Shown piece by piece: positions 7,683 to 14,888 of a stretch of DNA of 40,385 bases (the stretch's first letter is position 1; every line of letters starts with the position of its first letter). The notes under the pieces were generated by a model, which had not been told where the DNA came from, did not search any database, and saw nothing but the letters and a program-made list of their open reading frames with translations. Both the position numbers and the translations under genes were made by a program. Source of the DNA: Bacillota bacterium (GTDB taxonomy: Bacteria; Bacillota; Clostridia; Christensenellales; SZUA-584); contig JAEYZN010000023.1 of the NCBI GenBank assembly GCA_023428025.1, positions 1 to 40,385 on the forward strand, read 5' to 3'.

Positions 7683-8978
7683 TCACTCCGCGAAGTAATC
7701 CTCCGCGATTTTGCGCAGCACGCTGTGCGGGTCGCCGTCCTCCACCAGATGGCTGATGAACAGCTGCTCCACATCCGCGTCGCCCTTCAGCTTGGCGAGA
7801 GCCCGGAACGCCGCCTTGCGTGCGTGGTCCTTTCGTTTCGCGCAGGCCAGCGCCAGCGTCTTCATGCGCGGATCGCCCGCACGGGCCAGCACAGCGACAG
7901 CGGCGCTCAGCCAGCGCGCGTTGTCATCATTCATATCGGCCAGCCGTGCCGCGATCTCCCCATCGGTGATCTCGTCCAACCCCAGCGCGGCGCTCTCCCC
8001 GGCCTCCGCCACCGTGGGATACCGCTTCGCCGCCGCCGCGTATTCCGGCTCCCACACACGCGGTGCCGGACGCGGTACGCTGCTCAGCCTCACCCGCTGC
8101 GCCTTGCTCGAAAAGCTGCCGGACACCCGCTTTTTCCACTCCAGCGGGATGTCGGCGCTGCCAACGCGGATGCCCGAAAACGCCAGTTCCTGCACCACCT
8201 GCCGTTTTGGTGTATACGGCGGTTCAAACACGATGGACGTCAGCGGTATGATGGTGAGGCACGGGACCGCCTGCCCCGCCAGCGCCGAGGCCGCCGCCTT
8301 ATGGTGCCCGTCCAGCAGCACGCTCAAAAACTCGCTCAGGTGATACGCCACCGCACGGGGCTTCGCGCCCTGCCCGTACCGCTCCATGTAATGCCGCACG
8401 CGCGCCTCGTCATAGCGGGCCGCCGACTGCGACGGGTACAGAAACGACGGCGTGCCCTGTGTGTACTGATAATCGTATGAGCAGGCCATCGCCGTGGCGG
8501 GATAAGCGGTCAGCTCCGGCGGCACGTCCCAGAAAAAACGGCCGCTGCCGTCCGTCGGGCTGTGCGGCACGTCCGCCACCACGTACAGCCCGTCCTCCAG
8601 CAGCCCCAGCAGCGGCGACAACATCTCCACCGCCGCGTCGATATCCCTGGCGCCTTCGTTCAGGTTCTTGCCCACAGCTTTCAACTCCGCGCAGTCCGCA
8701 TTCTCAATGCCGTAACCGGCGGCCAGCAGGCTGTCGCTGGTGGAACAACCGGGCATGCTGCCCAGCACCAAAGGCTGTCCGTTCAGCAGCAGCGCCATGC
8801 CCGCCATATAATCGTTGTCCCCGTTGGCCCGCTCCACCGCCGCCTGCCGGAGAGCGCCCGCGCCGTTTTCCACGCTGACCAGCGCCGCCGCGCCGCACCA
8901 GGCCAGCGCCGGCGTATCGATATGCTTCATCACCCGTATGCCGGGCGTTTTGTCCTTGTTTCTGCTGCCAAGCTTCAT
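7683..8978 (-). CDS. ParB-like DGHH-motif protein with C-terminal HEAT-like region
   Basis: 431 residues. LSVLLDGHHKAAA at residues 218-230 matches the DGHHR-type loop of the ParB/sulfiredoxin nucleotide-binding fold, and the preceding YHLSEFL fits its helix. Residues about 355-431 are short paired helices with recurring Ala/Leu/Asp positions, like HEAT repeats (ARLADMNDDNARWLSAAVAV, then RKAAFRALAKL). The N-terminal 200 residues are not recognised. A DNA- or nucleotide-binding scaffold is possible; no specific role is claimed. The start at 8978 has only a distant GAGGG; an internal ATG sixteen codons later is an alternative. Head of a run with the HhH gene. Confidence 0.6.
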   Translation of the reverse strand: MKLGSRNKDKTPGIRVMKHIDTPALAWCGAAALVSVENGAGALRQAAVERANGDNDYMAGMALLLNGQPLVLGSMPGCSTSDSLLAAGYGIENADCAELKAVGKNLNEGARDIDAAVEMLSPLLGLLEDGLYVVADVPHSPTDGSGRFFWDVPPELTAYPATAMACSYDYQYTQGTPSFLYPSQSAARYDEARVRHYMERYGQGAKPRAVAYHLSEFLSVLLDGHHKAAASALAGQAVPCLTIIPLTSIVFEPPYTPKRQVVQELAFSGIRVGSADIPLEWKKRVSGSFSSKAQRVRLSSVPRPAPRVWEPEYAAAAKRYPTVAEAGESAALGLDEITDGEIAARLADMNDDNARWLSAAVAVLARAGDPRMKTLALACAKRKDHARKAAFRALAKLKGDADVEQLFISHLVEDGDPHSVLRKIAEDYFAE

Positions 8979-9045
8979 TTCGTTTGCCGTTCCCTCTGTC
9001 TGGTTATATCCTGCCCATTCCCGCCTCAGAATTGTACCTGATGTC

Positions 9046-9885
9046 TCAGCGCGCCAGCGACGTGCCGATGCGGATGATGTCCGCCAGCCAGCCGAAGCGT
9101 TGCCCTCCGGCGGGCTGGTACTCCGCGAGGCACATGCCCGCGATCACGAATTCCTCGCTCAGGCGGCGGAGCAGGTTCCGCAGCGCTTCGGGACTGATGC
9201 CGTCCGCCGTGGGCAGCGGTGTGTGCGGAAACGCCGAAGGCTCCAGCACATCAAGGTCTATATGGACGTAGAGCACGCCTGAGCCCTTGCCGCGGGCCGC
9301 CTCTACCACCGCTTCGGGGTCCCGCTCGATCGCTTCCACCGGCAGCACGGGTATATGGTGCTGGTCGATGAATTCCCGCTCCGGCGCGTCGATGGCGCGC
9401 GTTCCCGGCAGCATCACCTGCGCGGGCGTGAGCGTGGATTCCAGCGCCCCGACGATGCGGCTGTCCCCGTCCCCCAGCAGCGCGCGCAGCGGCATGCCGT
9501 AGAAGCATTGGCTCTCCGAGGTCTGCGGCGTGTTCAGGTCGCTGTGGGCGTCCAGCCACAGCACCGTCAGATTTCCGTTCAGACGGGCGTTCAGAAAGGA
9601 TACGGCAGGGACGCTCACGTCGCAGCCGCCGCCCACCGTGAATACCGTGTCCGGCTGCTCCCGCCCCAGCAGCTGATGAACATGGTCCAGCTGTCTTACA
9701 ATATCAGGATAGCCGAAAATGCCGTTTTCAGTGCGGATTGTCTCTTCCGTGCCGACCGGGATGGCCGTCACGGGAACATGATTGAAGTAAAGGCTGTGCA
9801 GCTCGAGCGCGCCGTCGTATGTGGACATATCCGGCCCGCCGCCCTGCCACTGGGGATAGATCAGGTTGATGTGCTTATGCGTCAT
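9046..9885 (-). CDS. Arginase/ureohydrolase-fold protein with altered metal site
   Basis: 279 residues, the family length. The second metal motif is clear (DAHSD at 112-116) and so is HIDLD at 208-212, which supply binuclear manganese ligands in arginase, agmatinase and formiminoglutamase. The first motif, normally GGDHS, reads GGGCDVS at 85-91, so the His ligand is missing and a Cys/Asp pair is present. The fold is therefore secure, but the metal content and substrate are not. Start chosen at an internal ATG giving MTHKHINLIYP, which begins directly with strand 1; an upstream ATG at 9945 overlaps the transposase fragment and lacks an RBS. It could be a decarboxylated-arginine or formimino-compound hydrolase. 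Confidence 0.75.
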   Translation of the reverse strand: MTHKHINLIYPQWQGGGPDMSTYDGALELHSLYFNHVPVTAIPVGTEETIRTENGIFGYPDIVRQLDHVHQLLGREQPDTVFTVGGGCDVSVPAVSFLNARLNGNLTVLWLDAHSDLNTPQTSESQCFYGMPLRALLGDGDSRIVGALESTLTPAQVMLPGTRAIDAPEREFIDQHHIPVLPVEAIERDPEAVVEAARGKGSGVLYVHIDLDVLEPSAFPHTPLPTADGISPEALRNLLRRLSEEFVIAGMCLAEYQPAGGQRFGWLADIIRIGTSLAR

Positions 9886-9931
9886 GTTGTATTTCCGCTC
9901 TATGGGCTTGCCGCTGTGATAGCCGTCTCCG

Positions 9932-10363
9932 TCAGACGACGACATCGCGATACCGTTCCCGCACCAGCTGCGTCAGGCCCGACTTGTACATTCCGATCAC
10001 TGACGATATCGTCGGGAGCAGACGCTTGTCCTCCGGGAGGTATGACTTTTCATCAGGGTCTGCCCCTTCCTCGGGTTTCATCGTCAGTATACAGTGAACC
10101 TGATTCGGCTTGATCACATACTGGTCCACCTCCAGCGCCGGGAAACGCTCCGGTATGCCCAACAATTCGCTTTCGGCCATCCTGCCCAGGCTGTTCAATA
10201 CCATTTTGCCGTCTCGGATATCTCCAAACCGGCTTGCCTTGTGATGCGCGCGCATCGTCAGCGTGTAATAACCCGCCGCGCTGTCCTTGTATGCTTTTGG
10301 CCGCAGAGAGTTTCTGTAAAGCAGCCCCTTCTTCGCGTTGACGTCATCAAATCTTACATCCAT
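9932..10363 (-). pseudogene. REP-associated Y1 transposase, 3'-truncated and HUH-damaged
   Basis: 143 residues of a TnpA_REP-type single-strand transposase: RNSLRPKAY, AGYYTLTMRAHH, then the region of the HUH motif. That motif, normally PNHVHGI, reads PNQVHCIL, so one metal-binding His is lost. The candidate catalytic Tyr lies in GMYKSGLTQ. The frame ends at RERYRDVVV, before the conserved WQ..FYDHIIR tail, so the protein is short of about 50 residues. GGAGGG lies upstream of the ATG at 10363. Together with the next entry it shows two partial copies in tandem. Confidence 0.75.
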
Positions 10364-10416
10364 ACAGCCATACTTCCCTCCCCCAAAGCCGGAACGGCGG
10401 CGCCGCCAAGCGGCCG

Positions 10417-10632
10417 TCAGGCATAACATTCATCTCCCTGCCATTTAGGATTGCCTGCGATATATTCGCAGACACGTTGGTCTTCCTTCCCGTCGCGTAT
10501 AATATGATCATAAAACGATTTTTGCCAAATGACAATATCGGGGCTTCGTTCCCGCGCCAGCCGTGTGACACCAGACTTATACAGCCCGATCGCCGTCGGT
10601 ACTGTACGAGGGAACGGTTCATCACCTGTTCC
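10417..10632 (-). pseudogene. REP-associated transposase, 5'-truncated remnant
   Basis: A frame beginning directly after the stop of the cupin-VOC gene translates to a transposase C-terminus: TVPTAIGLYKSGVTR, WQKSFYDHIIRDGKEDQ, then CEYIAGNPKWQGDE and a TGA at 10417-10419. There is no start codon for a full protein. It supplies the part missing from the neighbouring fragment but also repeats its YKSG segment, so the two come from two different copies. Confidence 0.78.
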
Positions 10633-11370
10633 TTATACCGCCACCAGCTCCACGCGGTTGCCGTCCGGGTCCGCCGCCACCGCCTCGTAATACCCGTCGC
10701 CGGTGCGCCTCGCGGGCGACAGGCAGTCATACCCGTCCGCCGTGATGCGGGCCATCAGCGCGTCCACGCCCGCCTCGCCAGGCACACCGAACGCGAGGTG
10801 AGCCATGCCGGTGCAGGGCTGCGCCGCGCCTTCCGGCACGTCGTCCTGCTGCATGATCTCCAGCCGCGCGCCGTTGCCGAAGCTCAAAAAATAAGACCGG
10901 TACACCGCGCCGCCAGGCCGTTTCGCCGTGTACATATCGTTCGCCGCGCCGCCGAAATACCGCGCGTAGTAGTCCTTCATCTCCTCCAGCCGGTGCGTCC
11001 ACAACGCCGCGTGCTCGATCATCACAGGCCGCCGCTTGTTGACACGCCGCCCGCCGAACGCGTGTACCGTGCGCGTGCCTGCCGCGCCGTAACCCCACTG
11101 CCCGGTGCCCGCGGGGATCACCGCCTCGTCGCCCGGCCGCATCACCCGCTCACCCGCCGCCGTGCACAGCGTGTATTCCCCGGTGATGACCGCCATCCAC
11201 TCGTCGAACGGATGCGTGTGCGGCTGCGACTCGCGCGCCTCATGGCACGTCCAGAACGCCATCTGCCCCGCCGCGCCGTCGAAGACATAACCTTCCACAT
11301 CCGCCGTGTTCTGCTGGCCCGCGTCCACGCGGTCCGCCGCATGCTTCATGAAATCCGGAAAATCGCGCAT
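10633..11370 (-). CDS. Cupin-VOC (glyoxalase-like) fusion protein
   Basis: 245 residues. Residues about 20-105 are a cupin barrel with the metal motif in HTHPFDEW and a second conserved stretch RPGDEAVIPAGTGQWG. Residues about 122-245 form a VOC/glyoxalase-like domain (MIEHAALWTHRLEEMKDYYA, YFLSFGNGARLEIM, DPDGNRVELV). Both folds bind metal and act on small organic molecules, so the fusion may be a two-step or sensing-and-turnover protein; the substrate is unknown. Start at the ATG with AAGGAGG upstream, not at the earlier in-frame ATG. Its promoter has a perfect TATAAT and an inverted repeat at +1. It ends one base from the transposase remnant. Confidence 0.82.
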   Translation of the reverse strand: MRDFPDFMKHAADRVDAGQQNTADVEGYVFDGAAGQMAFWTCHEARESQPHTHPFDEWMAVITGEYTLCTAAGERVMRPGDEAVIPAGTGQWGYGAAGTRTVHAFGGRRVNKRRPVMIEHAALWTHRLEEMKDYYARYFGGAANDMYTAKRPGGAVYRSYFLSFGNGARLEIMQQDDVPEGAAQPCTGMAHLAFGVPGEAGVDALMARITADGYDCLSPARRTGDGYYEAVAADPDGNRVELVAV

Positions 11371-11391
11371 CGTGTCCTCCTTGTCGTGCCT

Positions 11392-11422
11392 ACACCGATC
11401 TTTTCGGTGTCGCCACATTATA
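11392..11422 (-). promoter_or_regulatory. Promoter -10 and inverted repeat of the cupin-VOC gene
   Basis: Minus-strand TATAAT is at 11417-11422; the -35 region (GGAACA at 17 bases) is poor. ACACCGA/TCGGTGT arms at 11392-11410 cover the expected start site, so this is either an operator or a leader hairpin. Confidence 0.6.
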
Positions 11423-11494
11423 TCATGGCGCAGGCGCTTTGTTCCAGACTGAAGCGGAAGGCTAGCTTCCATAACACTTATTAAGCTTTACCGT

Positions 11495-11528
11495 AAAGAG
11501 GCAGTGCTGAAATATGGACTGCCTCTTT
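11495..11528. terminator. Hairpin terminator between two minus-strand operons
   Basis: Perfect 11-base arms AAAGAGGCAGT and ACTGCCTCTTT with a 12-base loop. It lies downstream of the DUF3267 gene and upstream of the cupin-VOC promoter. The flanking T content is modest on both strands. Confidence 0.6.
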
Positions 11529-11554
11529 CCTATTCTTCATGGTCATTCATCATA

Positions 11555-11690
11555 TCTGCAAGATTCTTGCGGCTTCCCCAGCTTCATCAACGGGACGTCA
11601 AGGATGCCGTCCCCTACTGCCCTCCCGAACTTTTGTCGGGCGCGGATAAGTGCCCAGTGTGGGCATCCATACGCGCCGTCACTCTGATGC
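11555..11690. repeat. Cluster of small hairpins, possible MITE or structured RNA
   Basis: On the minus strand, in order: GGATGCCCA/TGGGCA with a following TATCC, CCCGA/TCGGG, GGGACG/CGTCCC and GCAAGA-A-TCTTGC. No protein frame is convincing. It lies immediately after the DUF3267 stop codon, so it could be an untranslated structured tail or a small inserted element. The 320 bases between the flanking genes hold only this, the terminator and the promoter. Confidence 0.4.
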
Positions 11691-11691
11691 T

Positions 11692-12294
11692 CTATTTCTC
11701 CACCACCGGCATGAACCAGTACGAATGGAAACCGGACAGCTGCGTCAGCGCGCCCTTCGGCATCTGGCGCGCCGCGTTGAAGGCGTTGAGATAATCGCCC
11801 ACGCCCAGCGTCATGCCCACCAGGCCGAACGTGAACAGCAGGCCGCCGCCCGAGCCGTCCGGCACGGCCAGCCAGATGAGCATCGGCAGCAGCCCCAGCG
11901 CCAGGCCGGGCAGCAGCGACAGCCCGATAAAGCGCCGCTTGCTCACGGGCCAGGTGGTGAACACGAACGCCATCAGGTTCTTGGGCGACGCGTACAGCGC
12001 CACCACCGCGTCTTTCGGGAAGCACACGGCGTGCAGCAGCTCGTGCGGCAGCGCGGCGACCAGCGCCAGCAGCACGCCCCACATGTTCAGCGGCAGCGCC
12101 CACCAGCCGGTGATCAGCGACTTTATATACACCAGCGCGAAAGCCAGTGCCACTACGGGCAGCACCCACACGCTCGCCTTCAAAGACAGCTCCATCGGCG
12201 TCTTGGGTTCTTTGAACGGCACCGCGCCCCACGGCAGCTTGCCCTTGGGCAGCTGCTCCTCACTTTTGTATATGCCTTTCCAGACCAGCTTCAT
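11692..12294 (-). CDS. DUF3267 membrane metalloprotease-like protein
   Basis: 200 residues with about four membrane segments. The second carries HELLH (H84, E85, H88) inside VAALPHELLHAVCF, the zinc-binding motif of DUF3267 proteins, a group resembling site-2 proteases. A conserved pairing partner for the metal may be the Asp in GVGDYLNAFN near residue 168. Its start overlaps the DJ-1/PfpI stop by ATGA, so the two are translationally coupled. A proteolytic role in the membrane is inferred from family features only. Confidence 0.82.
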   Translation of the reverse strand: MKLVWKGIYKSEEQLPKGKLPWGAVPFKEPKTPMELSLKASVWVLPVVALAFALVYIKSLITGWWALPLNMWGVLLALVAALPHELLHAVCFPKDAVVALYASPKNLMAFVFTTWPVSKRRFIGLSLLPGLALGLLPMLIWLAVPDGSGGGLLFTFGLVGMTLGVGDYLNAFNAARQMPKGALTQLSGFHSYWFMPVVEK

Positions 12295-12872
12295 ACGGCC
12301 TGTTCCTTGCGTCTGTAATAGGGGTAATCCATCTGCTTCTGCACCGTCTCGCGCGCCGCGCGCCCGGCCAGCTTCTCACACAGGTACAGCCCGAGGTCGA
12401 TGGCGGAGGTGACGCCGCGCGCCGTGATCATATCGCCGTCTTCGGTGACGCGATCCTCCGTCGCCACAGCGCCGAAACGCGGCAGATATGCCGTCATGGA
12501 CGGATGCGTCGCCGCCCGCCTGCCCGTGAGCAGGCCCGCCGCGCCCCACAGCAGCGCGCCGCCGCACACGGAAATCTTCAATGCGTCCGCGCGCACCCGG
12601 CGCAGCCAGTCGAGGCACGGCGCGTGATGCAGCAGCGCCGCGATGCCGTTGCCGCCGGGGATGAACACCGCGTCGTAACCGCCAAGATCCGGCATCACCT
12701 TATCCGTCCTGATCGTGAGCCCTTCGAAGGATGTCACCGTCTCGCCCGCCGCGCACACGTCGTACTCCAGCGCGTCCATCAGTCCCATCGTTTTCAGGCG
12801 CGTCACCGCATCGTAGACGCCCGCAAAATCCAGCAGCGTCACGCCGTCGTATACCACAAAAGCAAACCTCAA
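12291..12872 (-). CDS. DJ-1/PfpI family protein
   Basis: 193 residues, the family length. The central IPGGNG and the nucleophile elbow ISVCGGALLWGAAGLL, with Cys103, match the DJ-1/PfpI/GATase1-like superfamily; a His (ATHPSM) follows as in the catalytic pair. Members include proteases, glyoxalases/deglycases and regulators, and sequence alone does not separate these. The start is a TTG seven bases after AGGAGG; the upstream GTG would place the RBS inside the protein. It overlaps the DUF3267 gene by four bases. Confidence 0.85.
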   Translation of the reverse strand: MRFAFVVYDGVTLLDFAGVYDAVTRLKTMGLMDALEYDVCAAGETVTSFEGLTIRTDKVMPDLGGYDAVFIPGGNGIAALLHHAPCLDWLRRVRADALKISVCGGALLWGAAGLLTGRRAATHPSMTAYLPRFGAVATEDRVTEDGDMITARGVTSAIDLGLYLCEKLAGRAARETVQKQMDYPYYRRKEQAV

Positions 12873-12951
12873 GCCAACTCCTCCTGTCACATCGTATCAA
12901 AAACCCTTTCGACAAAAAGGGCGTATTTCCTGCGCTCGGAAGCCGACTTTG

Positions 12952-12990
12952 TGATATAATGAACAAACATATCATCCTGGGAGGTTTTAT
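12952..12990 (+). promoter_or_regulatory. Extended -10 promoter and RBS of the YbaK-like gene
   Basis: TGATATAAT at 12952-12960 is an extended -10 element; no good -35 box is seen. GGGAGG precedes the ATG at 12992. Confidence 0.6.
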
Positions 12991-12991
12991 C

Positions 12992-13468
12992 ATGACAGCT
13001 TTGCCCAAAAGTGCGCAGCGGGTGCAGGATGCGCTCGATACATTCAATCTGTCCCTCACCGTGGTGGAAATGCCGGATTCCACGCGCACCGCGAAGGAAG
13101 CCGCGGACGCGCTGCGCTGCACCGTCGCGCAGATCGCCAAATCGCTGATATTCAGGGGCGCGGAAACAGGGCGGCCCATCCTCATCATCGCGAGCGGGGC
13201 CAACCGCGTGAACGAAAAGGCCGTGGGGCGGCTGGTCGGCGAAAAACTCGCCCGCGCCGACGCGGATTTCGTGCAGGAGCATGCCGGCTACGCCATCGGC
13301 GGCATACCGCCCGTGGGCCACGCCTCCTTCATCGCCACATATATCGACGAAGACCTGCTGCAGTACGATGAGATATGGGCGGCGGCGGGCACGCCGCACG
13401 CCGTGTTCGCGCTCACGCCGGACATTCTCAAAACCATCACGGGCGGGCACGTGATTTCGGTGAAGTAA
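12992..13468 (+). CDS. YbaK/EbsC family aminoacyl-tRNA deacylase
   Basis: 158 residues covering a complete YbaK/ProX-like editing domain. Typical elements are STRTAKEAADALRCTVAQIAKSL, the lysine in AKSLIF that contacts the tRNA end, and GYAIGGIPPVGH, the conserved GxxPxGH segment. These free-standing domains hydrolyse misacylated tRNA (Cys- or Ala-tRNA-Pro in known cases) in the cytosol. Start fixed by GGGAGG eight bases upstream. Monocistronic, divergent from the DJ-1 gene. Confidence 0.9.
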   Translation: MTALPKSAQRVQDALDTFNLSLTVVEMPDSTRTAKEAADALRCTVAQIAKSLIFRGAETGRPILIIASGANRVNEKAVGRLVGEKLARADADFVQEHAGYAIGGIPPVGHASFIATYIDEDLLQYDEIWAAAGTPHAVFALTPDILKTITGGHVISVK

Positions 13469-13482
13469 CGCCCGGTCCCGAT

Positions 13483-13508
13483 AAAAAGGCGCCCGGTATC
13501 AGGCGCCT
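13483..13508 (-). terminator. Terminator of the MotA-like/luxR operon
   Basis: On the minus strand AGGCGCC and GGCGCCT arms are followed by TTTTT. It also lies 15 bases past the convergent YbaK-like stop and may serve both strands. Confidence 0.8.
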
Positions 13509-13523
13509 CAGCTCTTAACAACT

Positions 13524-14168
13524 TCATTCACCGTTTTCGTTCCGTCCCTTCGCCCAGCGGATGTACATCGCCGCGAAATCCTGCCGGTCCGTCGCGCCGC
13601 ACTTCCTGAACATGTTCTGGATATGCTTTTTCACGGTGGCTTCGGATATATACAACTGCGCGGCGATCTCCTTGTTGGTTCGTCCCTCCAGCAGCTTCAG
13701 CGCCACATGGCACTCGCGGATGGAGAAGCCGCGGTTGGCAAACACCGGCTGCGCGGTCTCCGCGGCAAACAGGTCCTGCGGCGCCGGAGCCGGCGCGCCG
13801 CCCGCCTTCCCGCTCTCCCGCGGCATCAGCACCAGGTCCAGCATAAGGCCGAACAGGCTGCCGTAAACCAGCGGGATCAGCCTTTCCGCCAGCGCCTCCA
13901 TGCCGGCACCGCCGTCCGCCAGCAGCGACAGCAGCCCCAGCAGCGACGTCAGCAGCCCGGCTACAAACGCGTTCCACCGCGCGTGCAGCAGCAGCTTCAG
14001 CCACGTCATTCCTTTTTTGTACTGCGACAGCGTGAGTATCGCCATGCCTGCCAGCACCGACACCAGCGGCATGGGCTGCACCATGCGGCCAAGGTCGAAC
14101 CGCAGCAGCAGCGCCAGCAGCGCGATGTATGCCAGCAGGCCGAGCATGCACAGCAGCCGTTTCTTCAT
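13524..14168 (-). CDS. Membrane-bound LuxR-type regulator
   Basis: 214 residues. Three to four hydrophobic segments span residues 3-22, 33-48, 66-84 and 97-114; a Pro/Ala-rich linker follows (about 120-132) and a LuxR-type helix-turn-helix occupies 148-202 (FSIRECHVALKLLEGRTNKE, then YISEATVKKHIQNMF). DNA binding from a membrane-tethered protein suggests it senses a membrane or envelope signal. It follows the MotA-like gene after 9 bases and may report on, or control, that protein. No receiver domain is present. Confidence 0.85.
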   Translation of the reverse strand: MKKRLLCMLGLLAYIALLALLLRFDLGRMVQPMPLVSVLAGMAILTLSQYKKGMTWLKLLLHARWNAFVAGLLTSLLGLLSLLADGGAGMEALAERLIPLVYGSLFGLMLDLVLMPRESGKAGGAPAPAPQDLFAAETAQPVFANRGFSIRECHVALKLLEGRTNKEIAAQLYISEATVKKHIQNMFRKCGATDRQDFAAMYIRWAKGRNENGE

Positions 14169-14177
14169 GGCCCGCCC

Positions 14178-14618
14178 CTATTCCATCGTGGCGAGGACGG
14201 CTTTCACCCGGGCCTGCACGGGCAGCACAATGAGCACAAACACGAGCGAATACAGCAGAGTCAACAGCGCCACGGCGGCATTGGGGCCGAGGGTGGACAC
14301 GTCGCTCAGCTGCGAGAGCATCCCGACAACGCCGACGACCGTGCCCACCGCGCCGGACAGCAAAAACGCGCGTATCGAGAGCTTCACCGCCGCCTGTATG
14401 CGCTTGAGCTCGATGGCGGAATACGGGTTGGCCTTTTGCCCCATCAGCTTAAAGCCCTTGAAGAAGTCGCCCATCAGGCCGGACGCCGCCAGCACAGTCG
14501 CGCTCAAGGCCAGTATCACCAGCAGGCTCGGCAGGTCCACAAAGGCCAGCGGCGCGGACGTCAAAAAGGTTATCCCCGCCAGCAGCGCCACAAAGATCAC
14601 GATTCCGATCACATACAT
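14178..14618 (-). CDS. MotA/TolQ/ExbB-like membrane protein
   Basis: 146 residues. After an N-terminal membrane segment comes FVDLPSLLVILALSATVLAAS, the MotA-type opening, and a C-terminal pair of helices around GPNAAVALLTLLYSLVFVLI that resembles the ion-channel helices. It lacks the long cytoplasmic loop of flagellar MotA, and no MotB, ExbD or flagellar gene is nearby, so it is not a standard stator. The start at 14618 has GGAGG seven bases upstream and yields a normal N-terminus; ATGs at 14624 and, with AGAGGAG, at 14738 are alternatives. Co-transcribed with the luxR gene. Confidence 0.65.
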   Translation of the reverse strand: MYVIGIVIFVALLAGITFLTSAPLAFVDLPSLLVILALSATVLAASGLMGDFFKGFKLMGQKANPYSAIELKRIQAAVKLSIRAFLLSGAVGTVVGVVGMLSQLSDVSTLGPNAAVALLTLLYSLVFVLIVLPVQARVKAVLATME

Positions 14619-14816
14619 TTCCATATCCTCCAAAAAATATTTCGCCTGTATCCAGACAGTGATGATATCGTTTTGCCATTCGGCCTTCGCCATTATCCCA
14701 CCGGGCGTATTTTGGGCGTAACCTGGCGGTCTTCGCATGTTCTCCTCTGTATTCTATCACAGGCACCATGCCGCTTCCATCTGCACATACACCGGTCAAG
14801 GATTACCCCTCCCGCC

Positions 14817-14858
14817 GCAAACACCCCGCTTGCCTTTCGCATATAATAATCTGATGTC
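14817..14858 (+). promoter_or_regulatory. Sigma-K-like promoter of the copper-storage-like gene
   Basis: GCAAACA (14817-14823) and CGCATATAATAAT (14838-14850) match the promoter of the next gene at identical spacing. CATATAATA fits the sigma-K -10 form CATAnnnTA, and ACA lies 16 bases upstream of it, fitting the short sigma-K -35. TATAAT is also a good sigma-A -10, but no sigma-A -35 exists. Confidence 0.65.
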
Positions 14859-14888
14859 CCACTTCAAACCAGAAAGGAAGTGCAGCCT

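Noticed and set aside
8459..8878. Pro/Arg-rich plus-strand frame of 139 codons
   Set aside because: Shadow of the ParB-like/HEAT gene on the minus strand; no start signals.
13623..14846. 407-codon plus-strand frame rich in Gln, Arg and His
   Set aside because: Antisense shadow of the luxR and MotA-like genes, whose domains are clear.
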